From Rhodopseudomonas palustris HaA2 (GTDB taxonomy: Bacteria; Pseudomonadota; Alphaproteobacteria; Rhizobiales; Xanthobacteraceae), in contig NC_007778.1 of the NCBI RefSeq assembly GCF_000013365.1, positions 5,070,501 to 5,134,500 on the forward strand: a DNA stretch of 64,000 bases. The letters are read 5' to 3'. Within the stretch, counting starts at the first letter, position 1, and each line of letters begins with the position of its first letter. Both the position numbers and the translations under genes were made by a program. Below, one piece after another: positions 57,882-64,000 of this stretch. The notes beneath the pieces were generated by a model that did no database searches, was not told the DNA's origin, and saw only the letters and a program-made list of their open reading frames with translations.

Positions 57882-58757
57882 ATGAAAATCCGCAAAGCCG
57901 TCTTCCCGGTCGCCGGCCTCGGCACCCGCGTCCTTCCCGCCACCAAGGCGATGCCGAAGGAGATGCTGACGATCGTCGACAAGCCGCTGATCCAGTACGT
58001 CGTCGACGAGGCCAAGGAAGCCGGCATCGAGCATTTCATCTTCGTCACCGGCCGCAACAAGGGCATGATCGAGGACCATTTCGACCGCCAGTTCGAACTG
58101 GACATGACGCTGAAGGGCCGCAACAAGACCGTGGAAATGGAGCTGTTGGCGCGCGACCAGCCGGAAGCCGGCGCGATGAGTTTCACCCGCCAGCAGGCGC
58201 CGCACGGTCTCGGCCACGCGGTGTGGTGCGCCCGCGACATCGTCGGCAACGAACCGTTCGCGGTGGTGCTGCCGGACGAGCTGGTGCTGAACTCGCCGGG
58301 CTGCCTCAAGCAGATGATTCAGGCCGCGGAAAAGCTGGGCGACAAGGCCAACGTCATCGCGGTCGAGGAAGTGCCGGCCGACATGACCCACCAATACGGC
58401 ATCTGCGGCGTCGGCAAGCGCGACGGCAAGATCTTCGAGGTCGACGGCATGGTGGAGAAGCCGACCAAGGGCACCGCGCCGTCCAACCTGTCGATCACCG
58501 GCCGCTACATCCTGCAGCCGGAGATCTTCAAGATCCTCGCCACCCAGGAGCGCGGCGCCGGCGGCGAGATCCAGCTCACCGACGCGATGATCGGGCTGTC
58601 GAAGACGCAGACATTCTACGGCGTCGAATTCGAGGGCGAGCGCCACGATTGCGGCTCGAAGGCCGGCTTCCTGCGCGCCAACATCGCCTTCGCGATGCGG
58701 CGCGACGATCTGCGCGACGGCCTCGTCGCCGACATGCAGCGCTATCTCGGGACGTGA
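57882..58757 (+). CDS. galU: UTP-glucose-1-phosphate uridylyltransferase
   Basis: 291 residues starting at ATG 57882. VFPVAGLGTRVLPATKAMPKEMLTIVDKPLIQYVVDEA is the GalU start; later VLPDELV, VEKPTKG and GGEIQLTDAM match the catalytic fold. It makes UDP-glucose for exopolysaccharide, LPS and trehalose synthesis. Monocistronic as far as seen. Confidence 0.96.
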   Translation: MKIRKAVFPVAGLGTRVLPATKAMPKEMLTIVDKPLIQYVVDEAKEAGIEHFIFVTGRNKGMIEDHFDRQFELDMTLKGRNKTVEMELLARDQPEAGAMSFTRQQAPHGLGHAVWCARDIVGNEPFAVVLPDELVLNSPGCLKQMIQAAEKLGDKANVIAVEEVPADMTHQYGICGVGKRDGKIFEVDGMVEKPTKGTAPSNLSITGRYILQPEIFKILATQERGAGGEIQLTDAMIGLSKTQTFYGVEFEGERHDCGSKAGFLRANIAFAMRRDDLRDGLVADMQRYLGT

Positions 58758-58766
58758 TCGCGCCGG

Positions 58767-60278
58767 TCAGGCGACCAGCGTGAGGTCGCTGCGGTTCGCC
58801 GCGACCACGGAGCGGTTTCGGCCGAGATCCTTGGCCGCGTAGAGCGCCTTGTCGGCGGCCTCGAACAGCACCGACCAGTGCTGCGCCGGACCGGGCATCA
58901 TGCTGGCGACGCCGACACTGACGGTGACGCCAGCCTGACCATCCGACCAGAGTTCGACCTTCTGCCGGATCGTTTCCGCCATCTCCAGCGCCGCCGTTGC
59001 ATTCATCCCCGGCAGCAGCACGGCGAATTCCTCGCCGCCGAACCGCGCCGCGCAATCGCCGGCGCGCTGCACGGAGTCGCCGATGCACAGCGCGATGCCG
59101 ACCAGCACCTGGTCGCCGGCCTGGTGACCATAGCTGTCGTTGAACGCCTTGAAATGATCGGCGTCGATGATCATCAGGGCGATCGGCGTCTGCGACCGCA
59201 GCGCGCGGCGCCATTCGCGATCGATCGTGACGTCGAACTTGCGACGGTTGGTCAGCCCGGTCAGCGCGTCGGTGGTGGCCAGTTCCTCCAGCCGCCGTTC
59301 GGCCGCGGCGCGACGGTCGATCTCGCGGATGAAGAAGACGGTGAAGCCGGCGACAATGATCGCGAGCCCGAGCAGGATGGCGCCGATCCGGATCGCCTCC
59401 TCGCGCCACATCTTGAAGACGTCGTCCCAGGATTTGCCGACCAGCACCACGAGCGGCCGGGTGCTGTCCGCCCACACGTAGATCCGGGAAATCTTGTCGA
59501 GCTTGCCGTGCCCACTGAACCAGCCGCGCCGCTGGCTCAGGATGTTGCTCATGCCGATGTTCGCCATCACATTGGAGCCGAGCAGTTCTGGACTGAACGG
59601 TGTTCGCATGATCAGGCTGCCGTCCGACACGATCACCGCGATCACGTCGTGCGGTGCGAGCCGCAGCCGGCTGAACAGCTCCTGGAAATAGCTGAAGCGG
59701 ATCGAGCCCGCGACGATGCCGAGAAATTGCCCGTCCGGCCCAGAGACGCGCCGGCTCAGCACGATCGAATAGGCGCCACGATGCTGCATCGGCCCGCTGA
59801 TATACAGGCCGTGATCCGGCTGATCCCGCTGCACGGTGAAATACGGCTCTGCGGCGCGATTGATCTTGTCCGGGGTCCGCGACGCGGAATCGATCGCCAG
59901 GTTTCCCTGCGCGTCGAAAACCTGGATCGCACCGAAATGCTGCGCCGTCGCCGCGTGATCGAACAGGATCAGGCGGCGGATGGTGTCGTCGACCTGCGAA
60001 AGCTGCGGTAGCGCCAGGCTGTTGACCGCGGAACGCAGCGAGAGGTCGTAGAGCTCGACGGTGCGATTGATGTCGGCGCTGATCGTGGAGGCGAGATTTT
60101 CCTGAGTCTGACGCGCCAGCTCCTGGGCGTTGCGCCGCATCTCCAGCATGATGCTGCCGCAGACCGCCGAAAATCCAAGCACCGTGATGACCGACGAGAA
60201 GATCAGCAGGCGTGGCGACATCCGCCGCCGCCGCCCGATTTCCTGCCTGATCCGTTCGAAAAGCCCACTGCCGCGCAT
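58767..60278 (-). CDS. Diguanylate cyclase with periplasmic CHASE/Cache-like sensor
   Basis: 503 residues. TM1 at about 22-45, a periplasmic Cache-like sensing region (about 46-290, with YFTVQRDQPDHGLYISGP as in dCache domains), TM2 at about 297-318, then a GGDEF domain with GGEEF at 414-418 and an RxxD inhibitory site at 405-408. The active site is intact, so it should make c-di-GMP with feedback control. Divergent from the DUF7662-like gene with a putative CtrA site between. Confidence 0.93.
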   Translation of the reverse strand: MRGSGLFERIRQEIGRRRRMSPRLLIFSSVITVLGFSAVCGSIMLEMRRNAQELARQTQENLASTISADINRTVELYDLSLRSAVNSLALPQLSQVDDTIRRLILFDHAATAQHFGAIQVFDAQGNLAIDSASRTPDKINRAAEPYFTVQRDQPDHGLYISGPMQHRGAYSIVLSRRVSGPDGQFLGIVAGSIRFSYFQELFSRLRLAPHDVIAVIVSDGSLIMRTPFSPELLGSNVMANIGMSNILSQRRGWFSGHGKLDKISRIYVWADSTRPLVVLVGKSWDDVFKMWREEAIRIGAILLGLAIIVAGFTVFFIREIDRRAAAERRLEELATTDALTGLTNRRKFDVTIDREWRRALRSQTPIALMIIDADHFKAFNDSYGHQAGDQVLVGIALCIGDSVQRAGDCAARFGGEEFAVLLPGMNATAALEMAETIRQKVELWSDGQAGVTVSVGVASMMPGPAQHWSVLFEAADKALYAAKDLGRNRSVVAANRSDLTLVA

Positions 60279-60330
60279 GCTGAAAATTAGCCAACCAAAG
60301 CTTGCGGAGCGCTTAAGTTGCGATCATGAC

Positions 60331-60345
60331 GTAACCTGCGGTTAA
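60331..60345. promoter_or_regulatory. CtrA-like site TTAA-N7-TTAC
   Basis: Minus strand TTAACCGCAGGTTAC, one mismatch to the CtrA consensus TTAA-N7-TTAA, placed between the divergent diguanylate cyclase and the small gene at 60449. Statistically weak alone. Confidence 0.35.
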
Positions 60346-60448
60346 CGCCCGATTTCACCAGTGAGCGTCCACAACGACCGCGAAATGACCTGCGGAACCA
60401 GAACGCTCCAGGCGACAGGGTTCCGCTCCGACAAGGGATCTGCAATAC

Positions 60449-60721
60449 GTGAGCAAATTTGAACAGCTCCGGGACTATCTGAAAAGCCAGACCGCGACGG
60501 AACTGGTGCTGAGCAACGAGCAGATCGAGGAATTGATTGGTTTCGCGCTCCCGCGCGCGGCGCAGCGCGCGTCGTGGTGGGACTCGACCCGGGCGCCCGA
60601 GGAGAAGATGCCGCAACGTGAAGCCTGCCTCGAGGCCGGCTACACCGCGACCCGCCTGCCCGACGGCACGGGCGTGCGCTTCCGCCGCATCAAGGCCGAA
60701 CGACATCGCCGGCCGTACTGA
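60449..60721 (+). CDS. Small DUF7662-like protein
   Basis: 90 residues starting at GTG. IEELIGFALPRAAQRASWWDS (about 26-46) and EACLEAGYTATRLPDGTGVRFRRI look like the DUF7662 family, small proteins with an aromatic WW motif, here WWDS, of unknown function. Possible nucleic-acid binding. Divergent from the diguanylate cyclase. Confidence 0.75.
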   Translation: MSKFEQLRDYLKSQTATELVLSNEQIEELIGFALPRAAQRASWWDSTRAPEEKMPQREACLEAGYTATRLPDGTGVRFRRIKAERHRRPY

Positions 60722-60742
60722 ACCACGGCCGGCCATGCGCGC

Positions 60743-62440
60743 TCAGTTCTGCAGCCGCACGCCGAGCATCACGACGGTGGCATTGTAGCTGCCGCCGACG
60801 ATATTGGAATCGAGCTGGTCGCGGCGCAGCGTGCCTTTGACCCAAAGCGAGCGATTCAGCTTGTAGACCAGATTGCCCTCGAGCGAGGTGAAGCGGTCGC
60901 TGCGGCCCGAGCCCTGGTAATCGTAGGTCGCGTAGGTGAACTTGCCGATCGCGGTCAGCCAGCGGCGGAAATCGTGGTCGACCTCGGCCGTGTAGGTCCG
61001 CGTCAGCACGCCGGACACGCCGGACAGCGGCGATTCGTCGATGCTGGTGTCGGCGATGAATTTGACCGTCGTCAGGGGCGTCATCGTCCAGATCAGCGAG
61101 GCGCTGGTGAGCAGGCCGTCGAGCTTCAGCAGCCGCGGATCGCTGTAGGTGCGCGATGCCCAGCCGATCGAAGCTTCGCCGGTCAATAGCCGCGTCAGTT
61201 CGAAGCTGGTGCCGCCCTTGACGTAGCCGCCATTGCTGTCGCGCCGATAGCCGTAGCGATCGGTGACGGTGTCGTGCGTGCGCGTATCGGCCTGGCCTTC
61301 GACGAACGGTTTCAGCCCCGGCAGAATCTCGTAGCTGACGCGGCCGGTGCCGGCATATTGATTGTAGTTGCGGTCGTTGTTGGTGTCGGTGCTGCCGTCG
61401 GTGAACACCGACTTCTGGAAGGCGCGACGATCCGCGCTGCCGATCGCCGTGACCTGAAGCCGGTTGAAGTTCTGGTCGATGCCGCCGGACACGCCGGTCT
61501 GGGTATAGATCGGATATTTCTGCAGCCCGACCTCCACGTTCGGGCTGCCGGGATTGTCGGTGCCGACGATCAGCCGGCCCTGCCCGAGCAGCCTGGTATC
61601 GCGGGTGACGTCGATCCGGCCGTCGACGTGGCCGTTGAAATCGGGGCGGTCGAGATTGCGCGGCGCCGACGACACGGCGCCGGCCGGATTGATGAAGTCG
61701 TGGCCATAGCCGGTGAAGGAGCCGCGCAGATCGGCAACCAGCGCGTGGCGCTCCCAGTCCGAGGTCACCATCAATTCGGGCGAGATCTTGTAGAAGCCGG
61801 AGGCGCGCGGCGTGGTGATGCGGGCCGGATTGGTATCGTAGCCGCCGTTCAGTTCGATCGCGCCCTTGAACAGAAAGCTGCCGGCGTAATCGCCGACCGA
61901 GCCGAACGGATCGAGGTCGGGCTTGAGCCGGCGCCGGGTCGGCTGGCCGGGCAGCGTTCCGGTGAAGGCGGCCGGAACCGGCGGCTTGGCGGCATTCTGC
62001 GACGGCGGCAGCGGACGGGCCGGCGGCGGGGCGGCGATCACCGGCTTTGAGCCGGGGCCGACCGCCTTGGGCTGCGGCGCGCCGGGAAAGATCTTCGGCT
62101 TCTGGCGTTTGCGGCCGAGCGCGTCATAGCCGGTGCCGGCGCTGCCCAGGCTGGGCTGCAGCCCGAAATTCGGCGATCCGAGCCGCGGCGGCGTGGTTCT
62201 GTCTCTGCGCGGATCATTGTCGGTCGCATAGGGATCGGGCGCGGCGGCCAGCCGCGGCGTGCGTTGCAGCGGCAGGTCCTGCGGCGCGACGAAGGCGCCG
62301 CGCTCCGGCCGGAACAGGTCGCGGGTCAGGCTCTGCGCCTCGGCGTGCCCGGCCGCGCCGGCCATCAGGCACGCCACGGCAGCCCGCAGCAAACCTGCAA
62401 GGCGGAGACGGCCGGTTGCTGGCGCCGCGGTCGCGTTCAC
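60743..62440 (-). CDS. Outer-membrane beta-barrel protein (BBP2-like)
   Basis: 565 residues. Signal peptide 1-35, cut after AEA. Residues about 40-170 are proline-rich and disordered; the rest (about 175-565) is amphipathic beta strands with a final YNATVVMLGVRLQN-like end, characteristic of rhizobial BBP2/outer membrane beta-barrel proteins. Sits in the outer membrane, unknown ligand. The upstream region 62500-62540 has TTAACC half-sites. Confidence 0.85.
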   Translation of the reverse strand: MNATAAPATGRLRLAGLLRAAVACLMAGAAGHAEAQSLTRDLFRPERGAFVAPQDLPLQRTPRLAAAPDPYATDNDPRRDRTTPPRLGSPNFGLQPSLGSAGTGYDALGRKRQKPKIFPGAPQPKAVGPGSKPVIAAPPPARPLPPSQNAAKPPVPAAFTGTLPGQPTRRRLKPDLDPFGSVGDYAGSFLFKGAIELNGGYDTNPARITTPRASGFYKISPELMVTSDWERHALVADLRGSFTGYGHDFINPAGAVSSAPRNLDRPDFNGHVDGRIDVTRDTRLLGQGRLIVGTDNPGSPNVEVGLQKYPIYTQTGVSGGIDQNFNRLQVTAIGSADRRAFQKSVFTDGSTDTNNDRNYNQYAGTGRVSYEILPGLKPFVEGQADTRTHDTVTDRYGYRRDSNGGYVKGGTSFELTRLLTGEASIGWASRTYSDPRLLKLDGLLTSASLIWTMTPLTTVKFIADTSIDESPLSGVSGVLTRTYTAEVDHDFRRWLTAIGKFTYATYDYQGSGRSDRFTSLEGNLVYKLNRSLWVKGTLRRDQLDSNIVGGSYNATVVMLGVRLQN

Positions 62441-62672
62441 AAAACCTCAACAACATCAATATTTTGCGCTCAACGACCAAGCGCCGCGAGGGCGGGCGGC
62501 GTTGATCATCGTTAATGGAGTAAAAACGTTTATGGTTAAGGAGGGGTTGAGACCGCGGCGAAGGATCGGTTGAGAAAGGCTCCGGACCGCGGCTCCGCGC
62601 GTCGCATCCCGGGTGGCGGCATGCTAGGAAGGGCCCCCCGGCCACACCTCGGCCCACGCTTCGGGACCCTGC

Positions 62673-63683
62673 ATGGCGCTTTCAAAACCCCGTACGACAA
62701 AACCCGCGATGACAGATTCAGCCGCCGCGATCCCCTCGGCCCTGCGCACGCTGGAGGCCGAAGCCGACGGCGTCACCGCGCTCGCCGCAGCGCTGCGATC
62801 CGACCTCGGCAGCGCCTTCGCGGCGGCGATCGAGACCATCCGCAACGCCAAGGGCCGGCTGATCATCACCGGGCTCGGCAAATCCGGACATATCGGCCGC
62901 AAGATCGCCGCGACCTTCGCCTCGACCGGCACGCCGGCGTTCTTCGTCCACGCCTCCGAAGCCAGCCACGGTGATCTCGGCATGATCACCGCCGACGACA
63001 TTATTCTCGCGATGTCGTGGTCCGGCGAGCAGCCGGAAATGAAGAACCTGATCTCTTACGCCAAGCGGTTCAGGATCGCGCTGATCGCGATGACCTCCGA
63101 CTCGGGCTCGACGCTGGCCAAGGCCGCGGATATCTCGCTGACGCTGCCGAAGGCGCGCGAGGCCTGCCCGCACAATCTGGCGCCGACCACCTCGTCGCTG
63201 ATGATGCTGGCGCTCGGCGACGCGATCGCGATCGCGCTGCTGGAGAGCCGCGGCTTCACCTCGACCGATTTCAGCGTGCTGCATCCCGGCGGCAAACTCG
63301 GCGCGATGCTGAAATACGCCCGCGACCTGATGCACACCGGTGACGCCGTGCCGCTGAAGCCGCTCGGCACCAAGATGTCGGATGCACTGGTCGAGATGTC
63401 GGCCAAGGGCTTCGGCTGCGTCGGCATCGTCGACGCCAGCGGCGCCGTCGCCGGCATCGTCACCGACGGCGATCTGCGCCGCCACATGCGCCCCGATCTG
63501 ATGACCGCGACCGTCGACGAGGTGATGACCAAGCGGCCGAAGACGATCAGCCCCGGCCTGCTCGCCGGCGAGACGCTGGAATTGCTGAACTCCTCGAAGA
63601 TCACCGCGCTCCTGGTGACCGAAGGCAACAAGCCGGTCGGCATCGTGCATCTGCACGACCTGCTGCGGGCGGGCGTGGCGTAG
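62673..63683 (+). CDS. KpsF/GutQ-type sugar isomerase (D-arabinose 5-phosphate isomerase)
   Basis: 336 residues. The SIS domain (about 50-190) contains GLGKSGHIGRKIAATFASTGTPAFFVHASEASHGDLGMI and SGE; two CBS domains follow (about 215-330). It converts ribulose 5-phosphate to arabinose 5-phosphate, the first step of KDO synthesis for LPS. An ATG at codon 13 (62709) may be the true start. Usual size for KdsD. Confidence 0.92.
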   Translation: MALSKPRTTKPAMTDSAAAIPSALRTLEAEADGVTALAAALRSDLGSAFAAAIETIRNAKGRLIITGLGKSGHIGRKIAATFASTGTPAFFVHASEASHGDLGMITADDIILAMSWSGEQPEMKNLISYAKRFRIALIAMTSDSGSTLAKAADISLTLPKAREACPHNLAPTTSSLMMLALGDAIAIALLESRGFTSTDFSVLHPGGKLGAMLKYARDLMHTGDAVPLKPLGTKMSDALVEMSAKGFGCVGIVDASGAVAGIVTDGDLRRHMRPDLMTATVDEVMTKRPKTISPGLLAGETLELLNSSKITALLVTEGNKPVGIVHLHDLLRAGVA

Positions 63684-63698
63684 GCAAGACCCCGAACC

Positions 63699-63743
63699 CA
63701 TCCTTCGAGGCCGCCGCGACGCGGCGGCGCCTCAGGATGACGG
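63699..63743. repeat. Palindromic repeat, copy 1 (CATCCTTCGAGG family)
   Basis: CATCCTTCGAGGCCGCCGCG and CGCGGCGGCGCCTCAGGATGAC. First of three tandem-clustered copies after the KpsF gene. Confidence 0.85.
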
Positions 63744-63808
63744 CGTGCGCGTTGCAGCGCCCGAGGTCGCCACCCCGTCCTTTCTTGAATCGCTAATTGC
63801 TCCGAATC

Positions 63809-63852
63809 GTCATCCTGAGGTGCTCGCCGTCTTCGGCGAGCCTCGAAGGATG
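63809..63852. repeat. Palindromic repeat, copy 2
   Basis: GTCATCCTGAGGTGCTCGCCG and CGGCGAGCCTCGAAGGATG hairpin; same family as 49763-49881. Confidence 0.85.
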
Positions 63853-63872
63853 CGGCGACACGCGCTTGCGGC

Positions 63873-63935
63873 TCATCCTTCGAGGCTTGATCCGTCACGC
63901 TCACGCGCGCCGGATCGCGCGCCTCAGGATGACGG
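63873..63935. repeat. Palindromic repeat, copy 3
   Basis: CATCCTTCGAGG and CGCGCGCCTCAGGATGAC with a 30-base centre containing GGATC/GATCC-like arms. Three copies within 240 bases. Confidence 0.8.
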
Positions 63936-63961
63936 GGCGGGTGTGGCAGCGCTAAGGGCGC

Positions 63962-64000
63962 TCACACCCCCGCCACCGTCAGATTCACCCCGTCGGCGTG
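63962..64000 (-). CDS. C-terminal end of an unidentified gene (cut by window)
   Basis: The last 12 codons, HADGVNLTVAGV and a stop at 63962-63964, are open to the window edge. Too short for family assignment. It is the only plausible frame because the adjoining sequence is repeats. Confidence 0.3.
   Translation of the reverse strand, partial: HADGVNLTVAGV

Overview
The window is high-GC chromosomal DNA from an alphaproteobacterium, most likely a member of the Bradyrhizobium/Rhodopseudomonas group (Nitrobacteraceae). This rests on the gene content (RcdA and CpdR cell-cycle factors, DUF1192, DUF1465, a DUF459 SGNH protein, a ROSE-controlled Hsp20), on several families of palindromic intergenic repeats, and on codon use. 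No plasmid or phage backbone is visible. Both edges cut genes: a lipoprotein at the left and the last codons of an unidentified gene at the right.

Layout. 0-9 kb: lipoprotein, a DUF2975/XRE pair with an operator-like palindrome, two tiny membrane proteins, a DUF1295/cyclopropane-synthase-like methyltransferase operon, a MotA-like/MotB-like envelope pair, a GNAT enzyme and an MsbA-type ABC exporter. 9-14.7 kb: ribosomal protein L31, RcdA, a candidate small RNA, DUF1192, a quinone oxidoreductase and a large PAS-GGDEF-EAL protein. 14.7-19.5 kb: an AT-richer accessory block of two divergent operons (LysR-type regulator, EEP phosphoesterase, methyltransferase; and HIT protein, unknown protein, dCTP-deaminase-like protein). 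19.5-39.2 kb: core and metabolic genes, including YqgE, a pirin/WrbA pair, a styrene-monooxygenase-like two-component system, a three-subunit molybdenum aldehyde oxidoreductase with a TetR regulator, tRNA-Val, CpdR, HisN, transporters and a lytic transglycosylase. 39.2-42 kb: a second AT-richer block, a pentapeptide-repeat protein and a PLP aminotransferase facing each other between perfect 19-bp inverted repeats, next to a tyrosine recombinase. 42-64 kb: core genes again, including glutamate synthase (gltBD), Hsp20 with RNA thermometer, GalU, a diguanylate cyclase, an outer-membrane barrel and a KpsF/KdsD isomerase.

How genes work together. RcdA and CpdR are both adaptors of ClpXP-dependent CtrA turnover. 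The GGDEF and EAL proteins act on cyclic di-GMP. GltB and GltD form one enzyme. The flavin reductase, EthD-like protein and StyA-like oxygenase are organised as one operon with a divergent LysR gene. The two AT-rich blocks are the best candidates for undescribed systems: the first looks like a nucleotide-metabolism or defence module, the second like a small mobile or invertible cassette. Three structured intergenic transcripts ending in intrinsic terminators are proposed as small RNAs (10.2, 33.9 and 43.1 kb). No CRISPR array, rRNA operon or transposase was seen.
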